64,000 bases of DNA. Source: Atopobium sp. Lineage in GTDB: Bacteria; Actinomycetota; Coriobacteriia; Coriobacteriales; Atopobiaceae. The position numbers and the translations under genes were made by a program. The notes under the pieces are model-generated. The model made no database searches and was not told the DNA's origin. It saw only the letters and a list, made by a program, of their open reading frames with translations. How positions within the stretch are numbered: position 1 is the first letter of the stretch; every line of letters starts with the position of its first letter. Location: NCBI GenBank assembly GCA_022732885.1, contig JAIJTS010000001.1, positions 114,683 to 178,682 on the forward strand. The letters run 5' to 3'. Of this stretch, positions 9,357 through 18,452 are shown one piece after another.

Positions 9357-9388
9357 GGGAAACTCCTTTGATGAGTCGATGGTATCGA

Positions 9389-10447
9389 CTAGTTGTTGTT
9401 TATCGTAGGTTCTGAATTCTGGCTTCCTGAGCGATTAAGCTTTCGGAAATTTGCCCAGGCATCAATAAGTCCTACGAGAGCCATAACGCCTAACTGAACT
9501 TCTAACATGCCTGCCAACACAAACAGCAGCAAAGAAAGCGCTGGCGAGAAGTGTTTCTCGCGCACAAACCATGTGAGCACTGCAAGACCCTGAAGAGCAA
9601 AAACAACCCTAAGAGCCATAAACACATTCAACGTAATCAGCTGAAGTATGTCTTGAGCAGACAAAATGGTGCTTGAAAGTGCATACACAAACAAGTTGGC
9701 CACGGTAAGAGCACACATCCAAAATGGAACATCCATGAGCTGGAACTGTGGCAGCTTCTGTGGGTCTCTTGTTAGTGCTTTATACACTACTCGAGCTCCA
9801 AAACGCGCAATTACAAAATATAAAAGCGCCATACCGGTATAGCTGGTTGGCCAGAAGAGCATAAAGAGTGACTTTGCAGTTGAAAGACCCTCTTTAATCT
9901 CTGGAGAAGCACTTGAAACCTGTGAAGCGTATTGATTGAATACGTTCTTAACAAGCTCGGGAAGACTTGTTCCTGCCATGGCGGCAAAGAACGCATCGTA
10001 TCCCAGAAGTGCCAAGGCTGTTGCTCCCACAAGAAGAGATCCAACACCAACGGTGAGTTTCTCTGTTGCAAAAGCGTAGCCAACTCCAAGAGCAAGTGCA
10101 CAAGCAGTAACCGAAGTTGCCGCTTCTGTTGGCCCCGAAAGCAAATAAGCTGCCACACCCGTAACAAATACTGAGGTAATGGCTGGACCAAACCATCCGT
10201 GACCTTTTTTGCAATAGACCGCAATTACCATGCCATACGCAACCAGAGCAGCTCCAATAAAAGAAAGTAGCCCGGTAATTACTCCACCAACAACGCAAAG
10301 AATAAAGCCTTGCTTGTAGGTTGGAGTATCAAACGGATGCGGCTTGCCTCCGTTTTGGTTGCTTGGACCGGCAGAATTCTGCAAGCTACTCTCTGGGCGA
10401 GAATACCCTTCAGGTGCCTGAGGAATATTTGAATCCAGTCTATCCAT
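9389..10447 (-). CDS. DUF2232 (YybS-like) membrane protein
   Basis: This 352-residue protein starts with about 45 polar residues, then shows about eight hydrophobic segments (from FILCVVGGVITGLLSFIGAA to the final LLLFVLAGMLEVQLGVMAL). Overall pattern and position between rpsR and rplI match the YybS/DUF2232 family, whose function is unknown. It is part of the ribosomal operon, with short gaps to both neighbours. The start has only a weak AGGT upstream and could be shifted inward. Confidence 0.75.
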   Translation of the reverse strand: MDRLDSNIPQAPEGYSRPESSLQNSAGPSNQNGGKPHPFDTPTYKQGFILCVVGGVITGLLSFIGAALVAYGMVIAVYCKKGHGWFGPAITSVFVTGVAAYLLSGPTEAATSVTACALALGVGYAFATEKLTVGVGSLLVGATALALLGYDAFFAAMAGTSLPELVKNVFNQYASQVSSASPEIKEGLSTAKSLFMLFWPTSYTGMALLYFVIARFGARVVYKALTRDPQKLPQFQLMDVPFWMCALTVANLFVYALSSTILSAQDILQLITLNVFMALRVVFALQGLAVLTWFVREKHFSPALSLLLFVLAGMLEVQLGVMALVGLIDAWANFRKLNRSGSQNSEPTINNN

Positions 10448-10479
10448 TGCTAACCAACTCTACCTAAAGAACAGATAGG

Positions 10480-10752
10480 TTATCCGCGACTACGGCCACC
10501 GCGGCTAGAAACCACAGGGACGGTGTAGGGCAGAAGTGCCATCTCGCGTGCACGCTTGATAGCAAGTGCAATGTCGTGCTGGTGCTGCGTGCAGGTGCCA
10601 GTAACGCGACGAGGCTTAATCTTGCCACGGTCGGTCATGTACTTACGAAGAAGCTGAGTGTCCTTATAGTCGATGAACTCAGTCTCCTCCTTGCAGAACT
10701 GGCAATACTTGCGACGCGGCTGGCGCTGGAAATCTTGTTTCTGCTGAGCCAT
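10480..10752 (-). CDS. rpsR: 30S ribosomal protein bS18
   Basis: This 90-residue protein binds the small-subunit platform with bS6. The stretch KYCQFCKEE and the later GTCTQHQ indicate the zinc-binding (C+) form. The core IDYKDTQLLRKYMTDRGKI is diagnostic. It ends in a basic Gly/Arg tail. AAAGG lies 8 bases before ATG 10752. It is transcribed with rpsF and ssb. Confidence 0.97.
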   Translation of the reverse strand: MAQQKQDFQRQPRRKYCQFCKEETEFIDYKDTQLLRKYMTDRGKIKPRRVTGTCTQHQHDIALAIKRAREMALLPYTVPVVSSRGGRSRG

Positions 10753-10800
10753 GTCTTTTACCTTTCAGATGACAGTAACAACTTTGTTGCTGTCTGACGT

Positions 10801-11253
10801 TTAAAACGGAATATCAGCATCGTAGAACTCCTCGTCTGGCGGAGCCGGAACGGGAGCGGGTGCCTGTGGAGTTGGAGCTGCATAAGATGGCGCACCCTGT
10901 GACATAGGGGCTCCGCCCTGCTGATTCCTAGAAAGGAACTCAACCTCATCAACAACAACCTCAAGTTTGCTGCGACGTTGTCCTTCCTTCGTCTCCCAGG
11001 AGCTGAAACGAAGCTTGCCTTCAAGAGCAACCTTCGAACCCTTGGAGAGGAAGCGGGAAAGTGCTTCAGCACGCTGGCCAAATACTACGCAGTCAACGAA
11101 GTTAGGAACATCTTCCCACTCACCAGTCTGCTGATTCCTACGGCGATCATTAACTGCGATGCCGAAGGATAGAATCTGGGTGCCGCCTGCTGTGGAGCGA
11201 AGCTCCGGGTCACGGGTCAGGTTGCCCGAAATATTAACCCTGTTAATACTCAT
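10801..11253 (-). CDS. ssb: Single-stranded DNA-binding protein
   Basis: This 150-residue protein has an OB-fold beginning SINRVNISGNLTRDPELR, including VDCVVFGQRAEAL. A Gly/Pro/Gln-rich linker leads to the acidic tip DADIPF that docks replication and repair partners. ATG 11253 fits the family start; GTG 11262 is in frame but GAGAGG would then be too close. It lies between rpsF and rpsR, the standard arrangement. Confidence 0.95.
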   Translation of the reverse strand: MSINRVNISGNLTRDPELRSTAGGTQILSFGIAVNDRRRNQQTGEWEDVPNFVDCVVFGQRAEALSRFLSKGSKVALEGKLRFSSWETKEGQRRSKLEVVVDEVEFLSRNQQGGAPMSQGAPSYAAPTPQAPAPVPAPPDEEFYDADIPF

Positions 11254-11305
11254 AAATCTCACTACCTCTCATCGTGGAATAATTCCACTTTTCCATTACA
11301 AGGAC

Positions 11306-11599
11306 TTAGTCCTTATCGACTCGACGCACGATCATGTGACGCTTAACAGCATCATTGATTCGCAGAACTCGATCAAGCTCTGCAATCTGCGTTGGATCTG
11401 CATGGAAATTGATGAGGGTATAGTCACCCTCGGTAAGATCGTCGATCTCAAAAGCAAGCTTACGCTTACCCCAGTCCTCGACGCTGTCGACTACTCCTCC
11501 GTCAGTGGTGATAGCAACGTCAATACGCTTCATTACACCAGCGCGGACTTCCTCTGTGGAAGCTGGGTCAACAAAAAACAGCAGTTCATAGGCCTTCAT
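11306..11599 (-). CDS. rpsF: 30S ribosomal protein bS6
   Basis: This 97-residue protein begins MKAYELLFFVDP and has the family's WGKRKLAFEIDDLTEGDY and C-terminal RRVDKD. It pairs with bS18 on the platform. A strong AGAGGAGG lies upstream of ATG 11599. It is first in the operon; a promoter and a leader hairpin that may bind the bS6:bS18 complex precede it. Confidence 0.97.
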   Translation of the reverse strand: MKAYELLFFVDPASTEEVRAGVMKRIDVAITTDGGVVDSVEDWGKRKLAFEIDDLTEGDYTLINFHADPTQIAELDRVLRINDAVKRHMIVRRVDKD

Positions 11600-11623
11600 A
11601 TTGTCACCTCCTCTGGGCTAATG

Positions 11624-11652
11624 GCTTCGGGAAGTGAAGGTGCACCCGAAGC
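11624..11652 (-). promoter_or_regulatory. rpsF leader hairpin, candidate bS6:bS18 autoregulatory element
   Basis: GCTTCGGG (11624-11631) and CCCGAAGC (11645-11652) form a perfect 8-bp stem with a 13-base loop, ending about 25 bases before the rpsF start. A bS6:bS18-binding leader is known from other bacteria; that this stem is it is inferred from position only. Confidence 0.45.
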
Positions 11653-11670
11653 AGGAAAGTTCGACCAAGC

Positions 11671-11699
11671 ATCATACCACATAAATGCTTAAATACGAA
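11671..11699 (-). promoter_or_regulatory. Promoter of the rpsF operon
   Basis: On the minus strand an extended -10 TGGTATGAT (TATGAT at 11676-11671) stands 17 bases from a weak -35 TTCGTA (11699-11694). Spacing and the TGn extension support a sigma-70-type promoter. Confidence 0.5.
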
Positions 11700-11841
11700 A
11701 CTAGCCCATAAACTTTCTCACATGCAATCCATATATAAAGCTTAATTTGGCAATTTGTAGCCAGTTTTTCTCTAATCTTGCAAATGCCTGACGTAAATCT
11801 TTCTAAGAAATGGTTAAATACGCAATTTAAAAAACATGGGA

Positions 11842-11887
11842 TTAAAAAAGAAAAACGGCCATCACACAATCTGCATGATGGCCGTTT
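11842..11887 (-). terminator. Terminator of the Pro/Ala/Val-rich membrane protein gene
   Basis: AAACGGCCATCA (11853-11864) pairs perfectly with TGATGGCCGTTT (11876-11887). Leftward reading continues into TTTTTCTTTTTT, a strong intrinsic terminator 18 bases past the stop. Confidence 0.9.
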
Positions 11888-11905
11888 CGTTTAAACGTAC
11901 TTTAG

Positions 11906-13297
11906 TTACTGAGCTGCAGGTCCCTCAGGATTCTGAGTTGGTGCGTCTGTTGGAGCAGCAGGCGCTGCAGGAGCCTCTGGAGTTGTAGGGATAATTGGCT
12001 CAACAACAACAGTAGAAGCTGGCGCAGGCTCTGGAGATGCAGGAGCAACTGGAGCCACAGGCGCTGCTGGAGCAACTGGGGCCGCTGGTGCAACTGGAGC
12101 TGCAGGTGCTACTGGTGCAGCTGGAGCCGCTGGAGCTGCTGGAGCCGCAGGTGCTGCTGGAGCAACTGGTGCTGCTGGAGCAACTGGAGCCGCTGGGGCT
12201 GCTGGAGCCGCAGGTGCAACTGGTGCTGCTGGAGCAACTGGAGCCGCTGGGGCTGCTGGAGCCGCAGGTGCAACTGGTGCTGGAGCTGCTGGTGCAGCAG
12301 GTGCTGTAGGTGCAGCCACTGGGGCTGGAGCTGCAGGAGCGGCAGCTGCCACTGGAGCTGCAACAGGTGCTACTGCAGGAGCAGCAGTTGCTGCTGGTGC
12401 GGTTGGAGCAACTGGTGCTGGTGCAGCGTATGTAGCTGCTGCGCCATCGCGAGGATCGTTAATGAATGGTGGCAGTGGATCGTTGCTCTGTCCCCATGCA
12501 GCAATATTAAACTGGCGCATCCAAAGAGCAATTGCGTTCTGCATAAGAAGCATAACAATAAGGCCGACAATATTACCAATATAGCCAATGAGCAGGAAGA
12601 TTGGTCCCATCTGAATAAAGCCACGTGCAAGCAGAGCAAGCATGATGATATAAAGTTGGTCCTGACTGGAAATATTCTGAGTTCTTGCAATAGTTACAGC
12701 CTGCGTACCAATGTTTACAAACATGCTAATTAAAGCGCTGCCGCCAATGATACCCATGATGATAGAGGTAGCAATACCAAGCACAATGCCCATACCAAAA
12801 ATACGGAACAAGCCACCCATATCATGCTTAATCATCTCAAAGATATTCTTAAAAGCAAAACCAGCAGAAATACGGCCATAGACTGCTGCGCGCACCTGAA
12901 TAACGGTAATGCACAGTGGATAAAAGAGCCCCGCAACAATAAAGACTGGGATAAGAATCAGATTAATAACTGGAATAAAAGAAAGGATTCCAGTAGCAAT
13001 GGCATATACCAAACCAAGCGCAAGTGCAATGATAGCTGCCTTAAAGCCGGTAACAATATACGTACCAAACTTAAGATCTTTCTGCTTAGGACCAGCGTTA
13101 ATGCCCCATGCAGTTACACGTGCAGTCTCAAGCACATATCCAGCAAGTGCCAGGATTCCAACAACTGGGATCAGGCCAAACAAAGCCATAATAAGAACTG
13201 GCTTCCACCAGCCCTTTTCCAAAGTTAGAAGTGCCCAGGAGCGTGCAAAATATCTATCACGCCTGTAGCCATTCAACTCATCTGCTGAAACAGCCAT
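11906..13297 (-). CDS. DUF4013-like membrane protein with long Pro/Ala/Val-rich C-terminal tail
   Basis: The first 285 of 463 residues contain six or so hydrophobic segments (such as VLIMALFGLIPVVGILALAG) and look like the DUF4013 family of unknown function. Residues about 300-450 are almost only Pro, Ala and Val in a three-residue rhythm (PAAPVAPAAP), probably an extended tail that could cross a cell wall or bind partners. The DNA in this tail is tandemly repeated, including a 54-bp unit. It is monocistronic, with its own terminator and two tRNA genes upstream. The role is unknown. Confidence 0.8.
   Translation of the reverse strand: MAVSADELNGYRRDRYFARSWALLTLEKGWWKPVLIMALFGLIPVVGILALAGYVLETARVTAWGINAGPKQKDLKFGTYIVTGFKAAIIALALGLVYAIATGILSFIPVINLILIPVFIVAGLFYPLCITVIQVRAAVYGRISAGFAFKNIFEMIKHDMGGLFRIFGMGIVLGIATSIIMGIIGGSALISMFVNIGTQAVTIARTQNISSQDQLYIIMLALLARGFIQMGPIFLLIGYIGNIVGLIVMLLMQNAIALWMRQFNIAAWGQSNDPLPPFINDPRDGAAATYAAPAPVAPTAPAATAAPAVAPVAAPVAAAAPAAPAPVAAPTAPAAPAAPAPVAPAAPAAPAAPVAPAAPVAPAAPAAPAAPVAPAAPVAPAAPAAPAAPAAPAAPVAPAAPVAPAAPVAPAAPVAPVAPASPEPAPASTVVVEPIIPTTPEAPAAPAAPTDAPTQNPEGPAAQ
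12177..12282. repeat. Two near-identical 54-bp tandem units inside the Pro/Ala/Val tail
   Basis: The unit starting GGAGCAACTGGAGCCGCTGG at 12177 recurs at 12231 with identity over about 50 bases. It is nested in a wider GCTGGAGC(C/A)-type degenerate repeat (12040-12400). Such arrays change copy number by slippage. Confidence 0.85.
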
Positions 13298-13413
13298 TTA
13301 ATTCTCCCCTCGTGTCAAAAATGACATCGAATTACTAAGCCTAAACATTCTATATAAATACGAAAAATAAATATATCTTTTTTAGTAACAATTAATCAAA
13401 TCAAAATGTTAAA

Positions 13414-13504
13414 TGGCGGAGGAGGAGGGATTCGAACCCTCGTACCCCTAGAAGGGGTAAACGGTTTTCGAGACCGCCGCATTCAACCACTCTGCCACCC
13501 CTCC
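13414..13504 (-). tRNA. tRNA-Ser (anticodon CGA)
   Basis: Read leftward, the gene has a 7-bp acceptor GGAGGGG, a D-arm, an anticodon loop CTCGAAA (CGA), a long class II variable arm (TACCCCTTCTAGGGGTA), a T-arm GTTCGAATC and an encoded CCA. The length of 91 bases fits tRNA-Ser. Confidence 0.95.
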
Positions 13505-13514
13505 GAAGGGTGAA

Positions 13515-13534
13515 ACGGCGCCCGTAGGCGCCGT
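13515..13534. other. Perfect hairpin between the two tRNA-Ser genes
   Basis: ACGGCGCC and GGCGCCGT flank a CGTA loop. No T-run follows on the minus strand beyond TTTC, so a processing or pausing hairpin is as likely as a terminator. Confidence 0.5.
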
Positions 13535-13542
13535 GAAAATTC

Positions 13543-13633
13543 TGGCGGAGAGTCAGGGATTTGAACCCTGGAGACGCTTTAGACGCCTACACGATTTCCA
13601 ATCGTGCTCCTTCGGCCACTCGGACAACTCTCC
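13543..13633 (-). tRNA. tRNA-Ser (anticodon GGA)
   Basis: A 91-base class II tRNA with acceptor GGAGAGT, anticodon loop TTGGAAA (GGA), long variable arm (TAGGCGTCTAAAGCGTCTC), T-arm and encoded CCA. It lies just upstream of tRNA-Ser(CGA) and is probably cotranscribed with it. Confidence 0.95.
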
Positions 13634-13760
13634 ATATAAAACCGCACGGGACAGTATAGCGGATTTCTCACCAATATAGGACGAGAAGTTCTGTGTATTT
13701 TTAATACTTGTGTAGTATTGTCATATTAATAAAAAATAAAAACACCAGTAGGAGGTATGG

Positions 13761-14477
13761 ATGCCACCGTTTTTCTCGCCTTATGGCACAGATGCTATTT
13801 CTGTAGGCATCCCCTACTGGCTGGACCTTCTGACAGTTATTATTGGTGCAATCTCTGGAATTTTGGTTGCACGAGATCGTCACTTAGATCTTGTAGGCTT
13901 TGTGGGTCTTGGACTTTTATGTGGCTTGGGCGGCGGACTAATCAGAGACGTTATGATGCAAGAAGGCGGCGTTTATATGTTGAACTCGCCGTACGCTATT
14001 CCTGCTGCAGTTTTTACTGCCGTTTTATTATTTATGTTCCCTGAGCCACTTGATCGATTCCCACGCATGCTTGAATGGACCGACATTATTTCTGTTGGCC
14101 TCTTTGCCGTTGTTGGCGCCGATAAAGCCCTGGTATACCACCTTCTTCCCTTTTCAGTTATCTTAATGGGAAGTGTTACCGGCGTTGGTGGTGGCATGCT
14201 TCGTGATGTCTTTCTTGGAGATATTCCTCGTATTTTCCAGCGAAGCAATCTCTATGCATTTTGCGCAGTCGCTGGCACCGCTTCATATTGGGCGCTTGTC
14301 TCTTATGCAGGAATTACTAAAATTTGGGCAGCTGTTGTCTGCGTTTTAGTCACCGTTTTCTTAAGACGTTGGTCTCTCAAATACAACGTACTTTCACCTG
14401 CAGATGTTGATCTTACGCCACACATAATGCGCGGTGTCAACAAGCTGCGTCACAAAACACAGAAGCCAACTCACTAA
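13761..14477 (+). CDS. TRIC/UPF0126-family cation channel-like membrane protein
   Basis: This 238-residue protein has about seven hydrophobic segments arranged as two repeats, each with a Gly-rich motif and RD pair: GLGGGLIRDVMM (about 58-69) and GVGGGMLRDVFLGD (about 139-152). This is the UPF0126 signature, now linked to trimeric intracellular cation channels; potassium flux is likely but other substrates have been proposed for the family. AGGAGG stands 5 bases before ATG 13761. It is a single gene converging on typA, with a shared terminator. Confidence 0.88.
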   Translation: MPPFFSPYGTDAISVGIPYWLDLLTVIIGAISGILVARDRHLDLVGFVGLGLLCGLGGGLIRDVMMQEGGVYMLNSPYAIPAAVFTAVLLFMFPEPLDRFPRMLEWTDIISVGLFAVVGADKALVYHLLPFSVILMGSVTGVGGGMLRDVFLGDIPRIFQRSNLYAFCAVAGTASYWALVSYAGITKIWAAVVCVLVTVFLRRWSLKYNVLSPADVDLTPHIMRGVNKLRHKTQKPTH

Positions 14478-14493
14478 GCTTGCTAAAACACAA

Positions 14494-14533
14494 CTGGCGA
14501 GAAACCCTTGCGACTGCAAGTTTTTCTCGCCAG
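14494..14533. terminator. Bidirectional terminator between the TRIC-like gene and typA
   Basis: CTGGCGAGAAA and TTTCTCGCCAG (14494-14504 and 14523-14533) form a perfect stem between convergent genes. Both arms carry the over-represented octamer GGCGAGAA/TTCTCGCC. Confidence 0.75.
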
Positions 14534-14557
14534 ATTGACTATCTGTAAACAACGCTG

Positions 14558-16396
14558 TTACTTCTTGACCATACCGTTACGAACTGCCCACTTACGGCGC
14601 TCGGTCTCGGAAAGAATACGCTTACGCATACGGATGTTGAGCGGTGTGATCTCAACAAGCTCATCGTCCATGATGTACTCCAGAGCCTCTTCCAGCGTAA
14701 ACAGGCGTGGAGGAGTCAGCTGAACTGAAATATCTGCAGTTGAAGACCTCTGGTTGCCCAAAGACTTGGTGCGCGCAATGTTAACAACCATGTCACCTGG
14801 CCTTGAACGCTCGCCAACCAGCATGCCCTCGTAGCACTCAACACCTGGAGAAACAAAGAGCTGACCGCGCTCCTGAAGTGTACCAAGTGCGTAAGCAACA
14901 GCCTTCTCGGTGGACATAGAAATCATGGCGCCATTCTGACGACTGCCAATATCACCCGCAAAAGGACCGTACTCAAGGAAGGTGTGGTAGAAGACGGCGT
15001 CGCCGTGGGTGACGTTCATAACGCGCGTCTTAAGGCCCATAATACCGCGGGTTGGAATCTTGAACTCAAGGTGTGTCTGGGTCTCGCCGGTATCCATGAT
15101 GGACATGGTGCCGCCAACATTACCAAAGACCTCAATGACCTTGCCGGCATACTCTGGGTTGCACTCAACAACAGCCTGCTCAATAGGCTCAAGCGTATGA
15201 CCTTGAGCGTCCTTTTTGAACAGAACACGAGGACGACCAACCTGGAATTCAAAACCTTCACGGCGCATGCTCTCCATAAGAACGGAGAGGTGCAAAATAC
15301 CGCGGCCAGAAACCTCAATACCGGTCTTATCAGGAAGCTCCTCAATACGCATGGTGACGTTATTCTCGCGCTCTGTCATCAGGCGCTCTTTGAGCTGGCG
15401 ACCACCTACAATGTCACCTTCACGACCAACAAGTGGCGAGGTAGAAGGCTCAAAAATAATGGAAAGAGTTGGTGGATCAATCTCAATTGGATCCAGCTCA
15501 ACAGGGTTCTCTGGATCGGTATAAACGTCACCAATATCAGTGTTATCAACGCCAACGATTGCCGCAATATCACCTGCGTCAACCTCATCGCACTCCTTGC
15601 GACCCAGGTAGTCAAAGGTAAATAGCTGCTTGACCTGACTCATAGCACGAGAGCCGTCGTTTTTGACAACAAGAATCTTGTCACCGGTATGAACGGCTCC
15701 GGAATACACGCGGCCAATACCAATGCGGCCCAGGTAATCGGAGTGGTCGATGGTAACGCACTGCATAGCAAGAGGTCCATCGATATCCACATCTGGGGCT
15801 GGAAGGCCGTCGATAATCATGTCAAGAAGAGGGAACATGTTGTCATTGTCATCGTTTGGATTAAGGCGAGCGTAACCGTTAACGCCAGAAGCAAAGATAA
15901 CGTGCTCCATAGTGAACTCAAGCTGCTCATCAGTTGCACCAAGGTCCATCATCAGATCAAGAGAATCGTTGACAACAGCCTCTGGACGAGCACCGTCGCG
16001 ATCAATCTTGTTGACAACCATCATGATGGAAAGACCTGCATCAATGGCGTGGCGCAGAACAAAACGCGTCTGTGGCATAGGGCCCTCGGCGGCGTCAACC
16101 AGAAGAAGTGCGCCATCTGCCATCTTCAAAACACGCTCTACCTCTCCACCAAAGTCAGCGTGACCAGGAGTGTCAATGACATTAATCTTGACGCCCTTGT
16201 ACTCAATGGAGATGTTCTTTGCCAAAATGGTAATTCCGCGCTCACGTTCCTGATCATTAGAATCCAGGATTCTCTCTTGAACCTGCTGATTCTCACGGAA
16301 TGCATCGGTTGCCTTAAGCATCTGGTCAACCATTGTGGTCTTACCGTGGTCAACGTGGGCAATGATAGCAATGTTTCTGATGTTGTCTTGACGCAT
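14558..16396 (-). CDS. typA: Ribosome-associated GTPase TypA/BipA
   Basis: This 612-residue translational GTPase binds the 70S ribosome and aids assembly and stress or cold adaptation. G motifs are intact: AHVDHGKTT (about 14-22), the TPGH motif in DTPGHADFGGE, and NKID. Domains II and V and the BipA-specific C-terminal domain (from about 490, including SPGVECYEGMLVGE) follow. The length is typical. It is a single gene, about 130 bases downstream of the hypothetical gene at 16.5 kb. Confidence 0.96.
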   Translation of the reverse strand: MRQDNIRNIAIIAHVDHGKTTMVDQMLKATDAFRENQQVQERILDSNDQERERGITILAKNISIEYKGVKINVIDTPGHADFGGEVERVLKMADGALLLVDAAEGPMPQTRFVLRHAIDAGLSIMMVVNKIDRDGARPEAVVNDSLDLMMDLGATDEQLEFTMEHVIFASGVNGYARLNPNDDNDNMFPLLDMIIDGLPAPDVDIDGPLAMQCVTIDHSDYLGRIGIGRVYSGAVHTGDKILVVKNDGSRAMSQVKQLFTFDYLGRKECDEVDAGDIAAIVGVDNTDIGDVYTDPENPVELDPIEIDPPTLSIIFEPSTSPLVGREGDIVGGRQLKERLMTERENNVTMRIEELPDKTGIEVSGRGILHLSVLMESMRREGFEFQVGRPRVLFKKDAQGHTLEPIEQAVVECNPEYAGKVIEVFGNVGGTMSIMDTGETQTHLEFKIPTRGIMGLKTRVMNVTHGDAVFYHTFLEYGPFAGDIGSRQNGAMISMSTEKAVAYALGTLQERGQLFVSPGVECYEGMLVGERSRPGDMVVNIARTKSLGNQRSSTADISVQLTPPRLFTLEEALEYIMDDELVEITPLNIRMRKRILSETERRKWAVRNGMVKK

Positions 16397-16524
16397 AAGT
16401 CTCTATCTCTCGAAGGTATGTGTTTGAACTTGAATACTTCAGGTCCAATTTTTATCAGCTTTAGAACTTTAGTGCAATTACGTGCCTAGAGCGTCCAGAA
16501 ATTTCAATGAACGCAGCTTTTTCA

Positions 16525-16983
16525 TTACAGAAGCGGTTCAAGCTCCCCTGCTGGGGCAGGATCGGACCACACAAACTGGTCGCCTTGGCCTTTTCCGTGA
16601 ACCAAAGAATACGCCGAGAAACTCTTATAGCCCTTCTCGCCAAACTCAAGAAGCACGGCATCTTCGTAACTACCATCTTTGAGTACTTGGATAGCTCCTT
16701 CATACACAAGTGCGTATCGTACAGGATCTTTGAGTCCCGCTTCTTTATCGCCCTTCTGTTTGACCAGGTCAAGCACGCGTTTATGAGCGCCTTCAAGTAG
16801 CTCTTCTGGGCCGTCATCGGAAAACTCATAGCTTGCAACAGTGCCTGACGCGTCCTCAACTACAAGCAATACATTAAGTGATTGACCATCTGCAAGTAAA
16901 TCAAATGCATCCCCAAGCAGTTCGGTTGAGAGCATATCAAGCTCAGAAGAAACTCCATCTTTGCGCTCGTTGTTTTCAGCCAT
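16525..16983 (-). CDS. Hypothetical acidic protein
   Basis: This 152-residue soluble, acidic protein has no recognisable motif, signal peptide or membrane segment. It appears to be alpha/beta (LNVLLVVEDASGTVASYEF, then a helix and RYALVYEGAIQVLKDGSYED). ATG 16983 is chosen because AAGGAG lies 4 bases upstream. It ends about 130 bases before typA on the same strand and starts downstream of the PTS/GatZ operon terminator, so it may be expressed alone. Confidence 0.75.
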   Translation of the reverse strand: MAENNERKDGVSSELDMLSTELLGDAFDLLADGQSLNVLLVVEDASGTVASYEFSDDGPEELLEGAHKRVLDLVKQKGDKEAGLKDPVRYALVYEGAIQVLKDGSYEDAVLLEFGEKGYKSFSAYSLVHGKGQGDQFVWSDPAPAGELEPLL

Positions 16984-17036
16984 GCAGCTCCTTAGCACCG
17001 TTTTTGTAATGATTGTTCTCTATGATACATCTCACA

Positions 17037-17073
17037 AGAAAAGAGGTCGAAAGCAAAAGGCTTCCGACCTCTT
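17037..17073 (-). terminator. Terminator of the PTS-gatZ operon
   Basis: AAGAGGTCGAAAGC and GCTTCCGACCTCTT (17041-17073) pair over 14 positions with one mismatch. Leftward reading continues TTTTCTTG. Confidence 0.8.
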
Positions 17074-17139
17074 AAGTTTGTTTGTTATCTGTCTAAAATT
17101 GAGCTTCTTTGAAACTTTCTAACAAACAGTGCTCAACTT

Positions 17140-18420
17140 TTACTCTGCTAGAGCCTCGCGAATGCGGGTGGTAACGCCCTCAAGTCTATAGCATTCAACA
17201 TACTGACGAAGTGGGCGCTTAATGTGATCAACAACAAAACGCTGTCCATCAATATTGAACTGAGCAAGATTCTTATAAAGGTGCTCAGTTGCAGCCTTAA
17301 CCTCGTCGTCATTAAATGCATAGTGACCAGAGATGTCAAGAATGTCCAGGGAAAGCTTGTGGTCAGCAAGAATCTGCTCAACGGTTAGGTTGACCTGATC
17401 GCCAACCATCCACTTGCGCCAGCGCTCAGTCTCAATAGCCTTGACAAGCAGGGTATTCCTCAGGCCAGAAACCTGATCTGCCTTTAACAGACCTTCCTTA
17501 ACCAGAAGATCCTCAACATCGCAAAGCTTCAGATATGCACGAGTTTCTTCTGTTCCATATTGTGGAGCTACATTTGAAGCGGTGACATTTGCAGGAGTGT
17601 GCTCAAGCAGTGTCACATCGTCAAGGTAGTCAGCATTGTGCTCTTTAAGACCAACTCCATAGCTTTTTGCCATTTTAGCGAGGCTAATTGCAGCTTCAAA
17701 GTCGTAATGACCAACCTGCTCAGTGAGGCGAGTAAGTGTTCCTGTTTGTCCAACAATAAAGGTTGGCATAGGCAGACCCTTGGCGGTCAGCTCGCTCTTA
17801 AGCTGCTCGATAAAGGTGTGGTACTTATCGGTCGAAGTCAGGCCACCATTGGTCTCTTCGGTACCAACTTCATATCCAATCTCAGGAAGACCGCGAGAAA
17901 CACGCTCTTTTTCGCACCATTCAATTAAGTCAACTGTACGACGAAGGACAACGTCAAGAGGGATAACCTTACCAATCTCAAAAGGATCCTTTGTTGGGTC
18001 AATCATCAACAGATCAAAACCGTTAAGCATATCTGCTAAATAAGACTTTTTAGCAAGCTCCATAGCCTCATCTTCTGGAAGATGTGCGTTGCGCTCTTCG
18101 TCGCGCTGCCAAGGACCACCATGGTCACGGCAAAGATAGTACAGACCATCAAAGCCAACTTTCTTAGCAGCCTCAGCAATGTCCTCTGAAAAACGCTTCT
18201 GATCCCAAGCGTTTACATATCCTCCGCCAAGCTCATCAATATCAACCTGATTGCGCGAAGCAATAAACATCAGTGGGAAATCACAGTCTCTACCAAGCTC
18301 AAAAGCTGCCTGAAGCAGATTTGGCGACATTGGTCCAATTCCAAGGAGAGTAGCCGATTTTCCTGTATCTTGGAGCTTTAGCAATCCTTCAACAGCTTTT
18401 TTAATTGGTAGCTTTTCCAT
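17140..18420 (-). CDS. GatZ/KbaZ-like tagatose-bisphosphate aldolase subunit
   Basis: This 426-residue protein matches the non-catalytic subunit family of class II D-tagatose-1,6-bisphosphate aldolase, with ASRNQVD, the CRDHGGPW stretch, GYEVGTEETNGG and KEHNADYL. In known systems GatZ/KbaZ stabilises the catalytic GatY/KbaY, and no such partner is in the window. Alone it may act in another sugar-phosphate step. ATG 18420 has AAGGGG 5 bases upstream. It is last in the EIIB-EIIC-gatZ operon, after a possible attenuating hairpin. Confidence 0.82.
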   Translation of the reverse strand: MEKLPIKKAVEGLLKLQDTGKSATLLGIGPMSPNLLQAAFELGRDCDFPLMFIASRNQVDIDELGGGYVNAWDQKRFSEDIAEAAKKVGFDGLYYLCRDHGGPWQRDEERNAHLPEDEAMELAKKSYLADMLNGFDLLMIDPTKDPFEIGKVIPLDVVLRRTVDLIEWCEKERVSRGLPEIGYEVGTEETNGGLTSTDKYHTFIEQLKSELTAKGLPMPTFIVGQTGTLTRLTEQVGHYDFEAAISLAKMAKSYGVGLKEHNADYLDDVTLLEHTPANVTASNVAPQYGTEETRAYLKLCDVEDLLVKEGLLKADQVSGLRNTLLVKAIETERWRKWMVGDQVNLTVEQILADHKLSLDILDISGHYAFNDDEVKAATEHLYKNLAQFNIDGQRFVVDHIKRPLRQYVECYRLEGVTTRIREALAE

Positions 18421-18452
18421 AAGTACCCCTTCCGAAGAGTATTTTGACAATA

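Noticed and set aside
12037..12363. Overlapping open frames on both strands within the Pro/Ala/Val tail
   Set aside because: They arise from the GCTGGAGC-type repeat, which lacks stops in several frames. Their Leu/Gln repeats have no ribosome site.
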